Source: Primulina eburnea (lineage: Eukaryota; Streptophyta; Magnoliopsida; Lamiales; Gesneriaceae). From it: 64,000 nt of DNA. The stretch spans positions 24,858,069-24,922,068 of the forward strand of contig NC_133104.1 in the NCBI RefSeq assembly GCF_022965805.1, written 5' to 3'. The notes under the pieces were generated by a model. It was not told where the DNA came from. It searched no databases and saw only the letters and a list, made by a program, of their open reading frames with translations. Numbering within the stretch: the stretch's first letter is position 1; each line of letters starts with the position of its first letter. A program made the position numbers and the translations under genes. This document shows positions 53,140-64,000 of the stretch, piece by piece.

Positions 53140-56100
53140 ATGCCGCCTCGACGAGTACCGCAGCCAGTAGCAGGTCGGGCACCAGAACAGGGCAGTACAT
53201 CCAATGATCCGATGGACGTTACTGCTACACCGATGGAGACTTTGTTGAAACGGTTTCAGTCATTCCGACCACCGACACTGAAGGGCACAGAAAATTCAGT
53301 GGAATGTGAAAGCTGGCTCGATGACATAGAGATGTTATTTGATTCACTTGAATACACCGATGACCGACGAGTGAAATTAGTTGGGCACCAACTGCAAGAA
53401 GTGGCAAAGAATTGGTGGCTGACTATGAAAAGAGCATTGGAGCATCGTGGCACGCAGATCACTTGGAAGGTGTTCAAGACTGAGTTTTATCAGCGATTCT
53501 TTCTCGTGTCCTACCGAAAAGACAAAGGTGCTGAATTTGCCAATTTAAGACAGGGACAGCTGAACATCGAAGAGTATGTTGCCAAGTTCTCTTCATTGCT
53601 CAGATTTGCTCCTCACATTGCGAGAGTGATGAGGCCGTGGCGGATCAGTTTATCAATGGCTTAAATCCGGAAATTTTTACCTTGGTGAATACCGGTCGAC
53701 CGAACAACTTTTCAGAGGCCTTGAACCGTGCCAAGGAGGCAAAAGCTGGATTGTTGAGGCAACGAAGCACTTCTTATGTTGCTCCGACTCCGTGGTCGCC
53801 ACAACCCTCTTTTCAACCCCTTTCCAAATTTGAAGGTGGTGGTAGTAGCAGTGGAAGAAAAGACCAGTTGAAAATGAAGGGTAAACAGTTCAAGAGATCA
53901 GGGAGCAGTTCGTCGAGCTCCAGTGGGTCACGACAAAGAGGTCCTTGCCAGAGTACAGAGTATACAGGTGTTTATTGCAGTTCTTGTGGAGGCCGACATG
54001 CCACTGAACAGTGTCAGGGTGTGATGGGTCGATGTAACATCTGCAGACAGCAGGGACACTTCGCCAGGGTTTGTCCCCAGAAAGGTGTACAACAGACTCA
54101 GAGTATTGGAGCATCTAGTTCAGTAGCTCAGCCTGAGAGGCAAGCTTCATCTGTTCATTCCTTTCAGCCCACACCTACATAGACCCAGTCCCGAGCCAGA
54201 GGTAGCCAGACTGTGAGCCAACCTCCCAGACAGCAGGCTCGAGTATTTGCACTGACTGAAGAGCAGGCCCAAGATGCACCAGACGATGTAATTGCAGGTA
54301 AATGTTTTCTTTGCAGTTATCCTGCATATGTACTGATTGATACGGTGCATCTCATACCTTCATATCTGAGCGTTTTTCATTATTGCATTCATTGCCTGTC
54401 GAGTCGTTATCTGCTGTAGTGTCTATTTCTTCTCCGTTGGGAAGTGGTCTTATATCTGTGACTTTAGTTAGACAATGTATACTATAGTTTGAGGGTCATG
54501 AAATTGACTTAGATTTCATCGTTCTTGGTTTAGATGATTTTGACTGTATTTTTGGGATTGATATGTTAACCAAGTACAGAGCTACTGTAGATTGTTTTCA
54601 GAAAATCGTCAGGTTCAGACCAGAGATGGCTGACAAGTGGAAATTCTACGGTAAGGGTTCCAGATCTCAAATTCCCTTAGTATCTGTTATGACGATGACC
54701 AGATTGTTCCAGAAAGAAGCAGAGGGGTTCCTTATATATTCAATAGATCTACTGAAATCGAGCCCAGCATTGGCAGATCTGCCAGTGGTACGTGAGTTTG
54801 CCGATGTATTCCCAGACGAGATTCCAGGGTTACCTCCAGCCCGAGAGGTTGATTTCAGTATTGATCTTATACCAGGTACAGTCCCTATATCCCGAGCTCC
54901 GTACAAAATGGCACCAATTGAACTGAAAGAACTGAAAACACAACTAGAAGATCTTCTAGCCAAGGGATATACTAGACCGAGTGTATCCCCTTGGGGCGCT
55001 CCAGTGCTATTTGTACGAAAGAAAGACGGTTCGATGCGATTGTGTATTGACTACCGGTAACTGAACAAGGCAACAGTAAAGAACAAATATCCATTACCTC
55101 GCATCGACGATTTATTTGATCAGTTGCAGGGATCCTCCGTCTATTCCAAGATTGATTTGAGGTCCGGATATCACCAGCTGAGAGTTCGAGATGTTGATAT
55201 ACCGAAGACATCATTCCGAACCAGGTACGGACATTATGAATTTATTGTCATGCCTTTTGGTTTAACGAATGCGCCAGCGGTGTTTATGGGATTGATGAAC
55301 TGTGTTTTTCAGAGGTATTTGGATGAGTTTGTTATTGTTTGTATTGATGATATTTTGGTGTACTCGAGAAATGAGACTAATCATGCCGAGGATTTAATAA
55401 TTGTGTTTCAGACTCTGAGAAATGAGAGATTATATGCTTAACTGTCAAAGTGTGAGTTCTGGCTGAGACAGATTGTCTTATTGGGTCATATTATATCAGG
55501 AGACGGTATCTCTATTGATCCGAGTAAAGTGGAAGCTGTGATCAGTTGGCCTAGACCAACTTATGTGCCAGAGATACGCAGTTTCATGGGTCTAGCAGGC
55601 TACTATCGATGATTCATTTGTGTGGTCTGAAGCCTGTGAGTCTAGCTTCTTAGAGTTGAAGAGACGAATGACCAGTGCTCCAGTATTGACGATACCTTCA
55701 GGTACTGGTGATTTCGTTGTATATTGTGATGCATCTCACAGAGGGTTAGGATGTGTTCTTATGCAGCGAGGGCATGTGATTGCGTATGCCTCGAGACAGT
55801 TGAAGCCACACGAAATTGGATACCCAATTCATGATCTTGAATTGGCGGCTATCGTATTTGCACTAAAGATCTTGCGTCACTATCTCTATGGCGAGAAATT
55901 TGAGATCTACTCTGATCACAAATGGCTGAAGTATTTATTTTCTCAGTCAGAGTTGAACATGAGACAACATAGATGGCTTGACTTATTGAAGGATTTCGAT
56001 TGTGAAATCAAGTACTATCCAGGGAAGTCAAATACAGCAGCGGATGCCTTGAGTCGTAAGGTATGTTCCCTATCGTTATTGAAAATAGGTGTTTCGAATT

Positions 56101-57618
56101 TAGTTGAGGATTGATGTTTGTCTGGTTTAGCATTTGACACAGATAGTAGACCATTGAGACTTGCTACGATTCAAGTTGAGCCAGATTTGATTGTGAGAAT
56201 TAAAGAAGCACAAAGAACGGATCAAAATGTTAAGGGGTCGATTCAGATGGTCAGATCAGGACATCATTCAGAGTTCAGGTATATGATCATGTTTTGTATG
56301 TGAATAACCGTATTGTAGTGCCAGATGTTTCAGATTTGAAACAACAGATATTGTCAGAAGAGCACTGTAGTGCTCTAGTCGGTTCAGTATTCATCCTGGT
56401 GGCAGGAAGATGCATAACGATCTGAAGACACAATTCTGGTGGAAACAGATGAAATCAGATATTGCAGAGTTCGTGTCTAAATGTTTGAATTGCCAACAGG
56501 TGAAGGCAGAGAGAAAGAAGCCCGGAGGTTTACTTCAGAGTCTATCTATTCCTGAATGGAAATGGGACCACATTTCCATGGATTTCGTTACAAAGTTACC
56601 ACGATCATCCCGGGGCTGTGATGCGATTTGGGTCATTATTGACAGATTGACCAAATCAGCTTGTTTTATTCCGTACAGAATGACGTACCGACATGATCAG
56701 ATGGCCAAGATATATATCAGATAGGTAGTCAGACTGCATGGTGTGCCGAAGTCGATCGTATCAGATCGTGATCCCCGATTCACTTCACATTTCTGGCACA
56801 GTCTGCAGCAGGCTCTAGGTACGACATTACACCTGAGTACTGCTTATCATCCCCAGACAGACGGACAGTCAGAGCGGACTATCCGGACCTTATAGGATAT
56901 GCTGAGAGCTGTAGTGCTAGATTTTGGTACTAGTTGGCAAGATTCACTACCACTTTGTGAATTCTCGTAAAACAACAGCTATCAGACGAGCATCGAAATG
57001 GCACCGTTTGAAGCTTTATACGGAAAGAAGTGCAGATCTCCGCTGTACTGGGATGACATCTCAGAGGTACCAGAACTTGGGCCTGATATGATACGTGAAA
57101 TGACCGAAAAAGTAAAGATCATTCAGAAGAGAATGAAGACAGCACAAGATAGACAGGCTAAGTATGCGAACATCAGGCGTAGACCGTTAGTATTTGAGCA
57201 GGGAGACAGAGTGTTTTTGAAGATTTCTCCTTTCAAAGGCGTTGTCAGATTTGGCAAACGTGGAAAGTTGTCTCCTAAATACATCGGTCCTTACGAGATT
57301 CTGGAAAAGATTGTTGATCGAGCATATTGACTTGCTCTTCCTCCTTCTTTATATGGGATTCATGACGTTTTTCATGTATCGATGCTGCGTAGAAATATGC
57401 CTGATACTTCTCATGTCATTCAGCCTGACGAAGCCGACCTTGATGATACTTTGAGTTATTTTGAGAAACCATTACAGATTCTGGATCGAAAAGAAAAACA
57501 GCTCAGAACGAAGACTATTCCGCTAGTGAAAGTCCAGTGGAGTCGTCATGGCACGGAAAAAGCGACTTGGGAGACAGAATCAGAAATGAGACAGAGATAT
57601 CACGAGTTATTTATATGA
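53140..57618 (+). pseudogene. T6 gag-pol (gag to chromodomain), broken
   Basis: Gag starts at 53140 (MPPRRVPQPV). A frameshift near 53620 and a TAG at 54180 split it; the CCHC knuckle near 54030-54070 is complete. Protease loses its frame straight after D-T (near 54345). The linker and RT start run 54563-55060 with a TAA at 55058. RT with C-I-D-D runs 55124-55441. About 66 bp are deleted near 55615, in the connection region. RNase H is 55620-56114. Integrase pieces: 56118-56303, 56410-56724 and 56998-57330, with stops at 56722, 56893 and 57328 among others. The chromodomain part, 57382-57618, ends YHELFI. All domains of a Tekay polyprotein are represented but none of the larger ones is intact. 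Confidence 0.9.
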
Positions 57619-57702
57619 TGTGAGTATTCACTTAGTTTGATTATATTATTTATTGTGTATACGTTTATTGATTGCCTGCGAGTTCGATGACGAACTCATA
57701 TC

Positions 57703-57717
57703 TAAGAGGGGGAGAAA
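57703..57717 (+). promoter_or_regulatory. Polypurine tract of T6
   Basis: AAGAGGGGGAGAAA immediately before the 3' LTR start TGTAATACCC. Confidence 0.9.
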
Positions 57718-57754
57718 TGTAATACCCGCGATTCTCGTTTGATACTTTTAAATT

Positions 57755-57792
<38 letters not shown>

Positions 57793-59192
57793 GTCTTGCA
57801 TTGATGAGAAGAACCGCACCCGCGCCTCAAACAAGACCGCCCCCGCGGCCATTTATTTTGAATTTCAAAATGTGTTGCCGAAGCAACACCGCACCCGCGC
57901 TAGGATACCAACCGCACCCGCGGCTGATGGACAGAGAGTTGGCTATTTTTACAATAGGGTCACCGCACCCACGGTCCAAGAATGAGCGCACCAGCGGTCG
58001 CTGTTTCTGATTTTTTGATGAGGCTATCGAGAGCTAACTGCACCCGCGCTCAAGAAGTAGCGCACCCGCGGTGCAACGTACCGAACAAAGAAGATGCCAT
58101 GTGTTTCTCACCATGCAAGATATATATGTGATTGTCTTCATTCTTTCAGCCATTCAGAAACCCACCGAGAGAGATTTCAGAGAAAGGTCAAGATTCCTTC
58201 CATCTTAGAAGCTAGCTTGTGCAAGATCTATTCATCCGAATTTCAACCCGAATTAAGATTTGTGTTCCTTGCATCATAAGCTTCAAAAGGATATTTGTAT
58301 TGACATATTCGACATCAAGACTTCGACCACGACAAAGAGTGTACAACGAAAGGTATAATTCATGTGAATTCGGGAAGATACAACTTGAATTAGATTTGAT
58401 TTGAGTTTCCCAAAATCACATACTAGATTGTTGTTTATATTTTGTTATACTTATGCCTTGTTTATAGATTTATATTCAAGCATTAAGATAGGAGAGTCAT
58501 TGGCAGATTTGCGAAATTTCTAGATGTTCGGTGGTATCGACGCATAGGAGATGATTTCCTCCAATTGTAGACATTCAATATAGACAGGACCGAAGTCTAG
58601 GAATAATGCGTACCGTCACCACGATTGGGAGGGTAGGTGGCAGACTGTGACGTCTTATTCACACCGGGATCCCTAGAGTTAGACACGAGTCGAGTCCAAG
58701 ATATGAATTGATTTAAATTGCATGCCTTATATTAATCATGTTTCATAGACTATGGAACATGTGTGATTGATTATATTCATGCTAGTATAATTCTTGATTT
58801 ATATTGTATATATGCATGTGTACATGTTTTATACTGGGATTTGTTCTCACCGGAGTTTCTGGCTATTGTTGTGTCTGTATGTGTGCATAACAACAGGTGG
58901 GACAGGATCAGGGTCAAGACAACGATGAGAGATTGAGATAGCGTGGAGATTACGGGCATAGCAGATGAGCTAGGAGTGTTTACATTTGATATGTAATGTA
59001 TTTTAAACACTAGTTGTATGGATGTACTGAACCAAAATATGTATTTATGTTTGTTGAAATAAAATAGAGAAATATCTTGTGTTTGTTATATATACATTTG
59101 ATTTAATGTTAAAAGCAAAATTTTGACCCACATTTTCTAGCAAAGATCCAATTAATCCCAAAAAGAATTGAGTTAGAGCCCGGGTCCCCACA
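57718..59192 (+). repeat. 3' LTR of T6 (1475 bp)
   Basis: 31 bp longer than the 5' LTR, largely because of an expanded (TA)n run at about 57760-57789 and a short extra piece near 59007. Otherwise the same order of elements. Many scattered substitutions show that the insertion is much older than T4. Confidence 0.95.
57812..58073 (+). repeat. GC-rich word array in T6 3' LTR
   Basis: Copy of 51509-51770 with the same number of words. Confidence 0.9.
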
Positions 59193-59474
59193 GCGGGTGC
59201 GCTCACTTTGCACTCCGGGTGCGCTGAGCGTACTGGATCACTTCCATAAATTCAGAAGGAACGACCGCGGGTGCGCTGGCTTTTGGACCGCGGGTGCGTT
59301 TCCCTCTCTGTCCCAACACCGCAGGTGCGGTCACTTTTATGGCGCGGGTGTACTGACTCTACTGTACCACCAAAACTCGAACTGCAACGTCGCCTCTCCA
59401 TGTCTTTTCTTCCATTCCCTTATTCATAATATGAAATAACTCAAAAGTATCAAACTAAAATCTTGGGCATTACA
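59193..59474 (-). repeat. T5 3' LTR, right part, with word array
   Basis: Resumes after T6 and ends GGGCATTACA at 59474. The array (to about 59350) has six or so looser words such as GCGGGTGCGCT and ACCGCAGGTGCGGT, and joins the piece at 51426-51435. Confidence 0.85.
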
Positions 59475-59489
59475 TTTCTCCCCCTCTTA
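59475..59489 (-). promoter_or_regulatory. Polypurine tract of T5
   Basis: The minus strand reads AAGAGGGGGAGAAA before the LTR start, identical to that of T6. Confidence 0.85.
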
Positions 59490-59575
59490 GAAATGATTTC
59501 GTCCTCGAAATTGTAAGCAATTAAATCAAATCTAGGGTAAGCAATAGAATATAGAGCGGAAATAAAAGACTCACT

Positions 59576-62500
59576 TCAGTGAAATAACTCGGGATATTTC
59601 TGTCTCATCTCTGATTCTGTCTCCCAAGTCGCTTCTTCAGTGCCATGACGACTCCACTGGACTTTCACTAGCGGAATAATCTTCGTTCTGAGCTGTTTTT
59701 CTTTCCGATCCAGAATCTGAGTTGGCTGTTCAATATAACTTAAAGTGTCGTCAAGCTCGGCTTCCTCAGGCTGAATGACATGAGAAGCATCAGGCATATA
59801 TCTACGCAGCATTGATACATGGAAGACATCATGTATCTCGGATAAAGAAGGAGGAATGGCGAGTCGATAGGCACGATCTCCAATCTTCTCAAGAATCTCA
59901 TATGGACCGATGTATCTAGGAGACAACTTTCCACGTTTACCAAATCTGACAACGCCTTTAAATGAAAAAATCTTCAAAAATACTCTGTCTCCCTGTTCAA
60001 ACACTAATGGTCCAAGTCTAATGTTCGCATACTTGGCTTGTCTATCCTGCGCCGTCTTCATTCTTTTCTGGATCAATTTTACTTTCTCAGTCATTTCACG
60101 AATCATATCAGGTCCAAGTTCTGGTACTTCAGATATATCATCCCAATACATAGGAGATCTGCACTTCTTGCCATATAATGCTTCAAATGGTGCCATCTCG
60201 ATGCTCGTCTGATAGCTGTTGTTGTACGAGAATTCACAAAGAGGTAGTGAATCTTGCTAACTAGTGCCAAAATCTAGTACTACAGCTCTCAGCATATCCT
60301 CTAATGTCTGGATAGTCCGCTCTGACTATCCATCTATCTGGGGATGGTAAGCAGTACTCAGATGTAATGTTGTACCTAGAGCCTGCTGCAAACTGTTCCA
60401 AAAGTATGAAGTGAATCGTCGATCACGATCTGATACGATAGACTTCGGCACCCCATGCAATCTAACTATCTCTCTGACATATATCTCTGTCATCTGATCA
60501 TGTCGATATGTCATTATGTACGGAATTTAGCATGCGGATTTGGTTAATCTGTCAATCACAACCCAAATCGCATCACAGCCCCGGGATGATCGTGGTAACT
60601 TCGTAATAAAATCCATGGAAATGTGATCCCATTTCCATTCAGGAATAGATAAGCTCTGAAGTAAACATCCGGGTTTCTTTCTCTCGGCTTTCACCTGTTG
60701 GAAATTCAAACACTTAGATACAAACTCTGCAATGTCTGATTTCATCTTTTTCCACCAAAACTGTGTCTTGAGATCGTCGTACATCTTTCTGCCACCAGGA
60801 TGAATACTGAACCGACTACAGTGCGCTTCTGACAATATCTGTTGTTTCAAATCTGAAACATCTGTCACTACAAGACGGTTATTTACATACAAAACATGAT
60901 CATGTACCTGATACTTTGAATGATATCCTGATCTGACCATCTCAATCGACTTCTGCACATTCGGATCATTTTTCTGTGCTTCTCTAATGCGAACAATCAA
61001 ATCTGGTTCCATTTGAATTATAGCAAGTCGCAATGGTTTAATATCTGTATCAAATGATAATCCAGACAAACAGCAATCTTCAATCAAATTTGAAACACCT
61101 ATCGTCGATAAGGATAAAGAACATACCTTTCGACTCAAGGCATCCGCTGCTGCATTTGACTTTCTTGGATAATACTTGATCTCGCAATCAAAGTCTTTCA
61201 GCAGATCAAGCCATCTTGTTGTCTCATATTCAACTCTGACTGAGAGAACAGATACTTCAGGCTTTTGTGATCAGAATAAATTTCAAACTTCTCGCCATAG
61301 AGATAGTGTCGCCATATTTTCAGTGCAAATACAATGGCCGCCAATTCAAGATCATGAATTGGGTAACGAGTCTCGTGTGGTTTCAACTGTCTTGAGGCAT
61401 AAGCAATGACATGCCCTCACTGCATCAGAACACATCCTAGTCCTCTGTGAGATGCATCACAATATACAAAGAAATCACCAGTACCTGAAGGAATAGTCAA
61501 TACTGGAGCACTGGTCAGTCGTCTCTTCAACTCCAAGAAGATGGACTCACAGGCTTCAGACCACATAAATGGCGCATTCTTCTGTGTCAACTTGGTAATC
61601 GGCTTCGCGATACTGGAGAAATTTTTAATAAATCGTCGATTGTACCCTGCTAGACCCATGAAACTACGTATCTCTGGCACTAATGTCGGTCTAGGCCAAC
61701 TGATCACAGCCTCAACTTTACTTGGATCAACAGAAATACCGTCTCCAGATATGATATGCCCCAAAAAGACAACCTGTCTTGACAGTTTAGCATATAGTTT
61801 CTCATTTCTTAGCGTCTGCAACATAGTTCTTAAGTGTTCGGCATGCTCAATCATACTCTTGGAATATACCAAAATATCATCAATAAAAACAATAACAAAC
61901 TCATCTAGATATTTTTGAAAGACACGGTTTATCAATCTCATAAACACCGCTGGAGCATTCGTTAAACCGAAAGACGTGACAATAAATTCATAATGTCCAT
62001 ACCTGGTTCGGAACACTGTCTTCGGTATATCAACATCTCGGACTTTTAGCTGGTGATATCCAGATCTCAAATCAATCTTGTAATAGACAGAAAAACCTTG
62101 CAATTGATCAAATAAATCGTCGATACGAGGCAATGGGTATTTCTTCTTTACCGTCGCTTTATTCAGTTGTCGATAATCGATGCAAAGTCTCATCGAACCA
62201 TCCTTCTTCCGGACAAACAGTACCGGAGCACCCCAAGGAGACACACTCGGTCTGATGTAACCTTTGGCCAATAAATCTTTGAGTTGTTCTTTCAATTGTT
62301 TCAATCCAATAGGTGCCATTCTATAGGAAGCTCGCGATATAGTAACAGTACCTGGTAGGAGATCAATACTGAAATCTACCTCTCGGGCTGGAGGTAATCC
62401 TAGAATCTCAATTTGGGAATACATCAGCAAATTCGTATACCACTAGCAGATTTGTTAATGCTGGGCTCGATTTCAGTAGATCTACTGAATACACAAGGAA

Positions 62501-64000
62501 CCCCTCTGCTCCTTTCTGTACAATCTCGTCATCGTCAAAACTGATACTAAGGAATCCGAGATCTGGAGCCCTTACCGTAGAATTTCCACTCGTCATCCAT
62601 CTCTGGTCTGAACCTGACAATCTTCTGGAAACAATCTACAGTGGCTCGGTACTTGGTTAACATATCGATACCGACAATACAATCAAAATCAGCCAATCCA
62701 AGTACAATACAATCTAAGTCAATCTCATGACCTTCGAACTGTATTATACAATGTCTAAGCGAAGTCACGTATATAAGACCACTTCCCAACGATGAAGAAA
62801 CAGACACTACAGCAGATAATGACTCAACATGCAATGCATGTATCAATGCAAATCGCTCAGATATAAAAGTATGAGATGCACCCGTATCTATCAATATATA
62901 AGCAGGATAACCGCAAAGAAAACAATTACATGCTATCACATCATCTGGCGCATCTTGGGCCTGTTCTTCTGTCAGTGCAAATACTCGAGCCTGCTGTTTG
63001 AGAGGTTGGCTCACTATCTAGCTACCTCTTGCTCGGGGCTGGGTCTGTGTAGGGGTTGGCTGAAAGTAATGAACAGATGAAGCTTGCCTCTCAGGCTGAG
63101 TTACTGAACCATATGCTCCTACACTCTGAGCTTTCTGTACCCCTTTCTGTGGACATACTTTAGCGAAATGTCCCTGCTGTCTGCAGATGTTTTAGCGACC
63201 CATCACATCCTGACACTGCTCGGTGGCATGTCTGCCTCCACAAGAACTGCAATACACACCTGTATACTCTGTACACTGACCCGGACCTCTCTGTCGTGAT
63301 CCGCTGGAGCTCGACGAACTGCTCCCTGATCTCTTGAACTGTTTGCCTTTTACTTTCAGTTGATACTACTACTATCACCACTCTCGAATCTGAGAGGTGG
63401 TTGAAATAAGGGTTGTGGCGGTCTCGGATTCGGAGCGACATAGGAAGTGCCTTGTTGCCTAAGCAATCCAGCTTCTGCTCCCTTGGCACGGTTCAAGGCA
63501 TCTGAAAAGTTGTTCGGTCTACCGGTATTCACCAAGGTAAAGATTTCCGGATTCAGGCCATTGATAAACTTATCCGCAACGGCCTCGTCATTCTTTGCGA
63601 CATGAGGAGCAAATCGGAGCAATGTCGAAAACTTTGCCACATATTCCTCGATGTTCAGCTGTCCCTGTCTCAAATTGGCAAATTCAGCACCTTTGTTTTT
63701 TCGGTAGAACACGGGAAAGAATCGCTGATAGAACTCTGCTTTAAATACTTTCCAAGTGATCTCTGTGCCACGATGCTCCAATGCTCTCTTTGTATTAAGC
63801 CGCCAATTCTTTGCAACTTTTTGCAGTTGATGCCCAATAAGTTTAACTCGTCGCTCGTCGGTATAATCAAGAGATTCAAATAACATCTCGATGTCATCGA
63901 GCCAACTTTCATACTCCATTGAATTTTAGTGCCCTTCAGTGTCGGTGCTCGAAACGACTGAAACCTTTTCAGCAAAGTCTCCATCGGTGTAGCGGTCTCA
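59576..64000 (-). pseudogene. T5 gag-pol, broken and cut by the window end
   Basis: The gag start lies beyond 64000. The gag core (63984-63356) is frameshifted near 63925. The knuckle region (63350-63020) contains a stop inside the second cysteine cluster (near 63192) and a frameshift. Protease (63014-62547) keeps D-T-G-A-S. The linker shifts frame twice (62620-62408). RT and its connection (62430-61417) form the longest piece, 337 codons, with FIDD. RNase H spans 61440-61198 with a stop near 61416, then linker and integrase zinc region 61138-60527 and core 60514-60326. The integrase end with chromodomain (60196-59576) is open and ends YPELFH. It is less damaged than T6 and T3, but not functional. 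Confidence 0.85.

Larger units (their letters stand above)
51436..59192 (+). mobile_element. T6: Tekay-type element inside T5 LTR
   Basis: 7,757 bp on the plus strand, flanked by perfect duplications gcggg (51431-51435 and 59193-59197). LTRs 51436-52879 (1444 bp) and 57718-59192 (1475 bp). A primer site, a purine tract and a full-length but broken gag-pol are present. It inserted into the word array of the related element T5, so its target duplication is part of an array word. Confidence 0.95.
49939..64000 (-). mobile_element. T5: decayed Tekay-type element, split by T6, runs off right end
   Basis: Minus-strand element of the same family group as T6 (LTR ends GGGGACCCGG(C/G)CTCTAACTC). The 3' LTR is 49939-51435 plus 59193-59474, with T6 inserted in it. 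Internal gag-pol runs from 59475 to the window end; the 5' LTR is off-window. The candidate left duplication is ttaaa (49934-49938). The outer end reads TATGGGG. Confidence 0.85.

Overview
The window is a block of nested LTR retrotransposons from a plant nuclear genome. I recognise no host gene, rRNA or tRNA. The evidence for a plant is the set of lineages present: Athila, chromoviruses of the CRM and Tekay type with C-terminal chromodomains, and a SIRE-like Ty1/copia element. Their primer-binding sites match plant tRNA-Asp and initiator tRNA-Met. The AT-rich background and the family mix fit a dicot; I cannot name the species. Working names are used below: A1, L1, C1, T1-T6 and S1.

Layout. 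A1 (1-4447, minus) is an Athila-type element with one gag-protease ORF, apparently no pol, and a 1.5 kb LTR; its other end lies outside the window. L1 (4453-6321, minus) is LTR sequence only. C1 (6322-10141, plus) is a 5'-truncated CRM-like chromovirus with pol and a 3' LTR. T1 (about 10142-33776, plus) is a decayed Tekay-type element and hosts the later insertions: T2 (11409-19090, minus) sits in its 5' LTR, the copia S1 (22026-32041, minus) sits between its RT and RNase H, and T3 (from 33777, minus) sits in its integrase. T3 is itself split. T4 (34323-42156, minus) lies in its 3' LTR and T5 (49939 to beyond 64000, minus) in its 5' LTR. T6 (51436-59192, plus) lies inside the 3' LTR of T5. The chain T1 > T3 > T5 > T6 is therefore four levels deep.

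T4 is the one element that looks intact: matching 5-bp target duplications, two 1621-bp LTRs with about four differences seen by eye, and a single 1472-codon gag-protease-RT-RNase H-integrase-chromodomain ORF. The others carry stops, frameshifts and deletions.

Two signals go beyond ordinary annotation. First, at least seven LTR families carry arrays of short GC-rich words in U3. Where a TATA box can be seen, the array lies just upstream of it. The commonest word (CCGCACCCGCGG on the element's sense strand) and its flank are shared by CRM-like and Tekay-like elements; other families use a different word in the same position. Second, copia S1 has about 3.4 kb after pol holding a sense ORF with a helical C-terminus and two small antisense ORFs. 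The two antisense ORFs are homologous to each other and each has its own TATA box. S1 is also strikingly rich in the word AACTGA/TCAGTT. By analogy with the VANC proteins of Arabidopsis VANDAL transposons, I suggest as a hypothesis only that accessory proteins and reiterated words form element-encoded regulatory systems. Conserved hairpins in the transcribed LTR part and a conserved leader motif in the Tekay families are further candidates.
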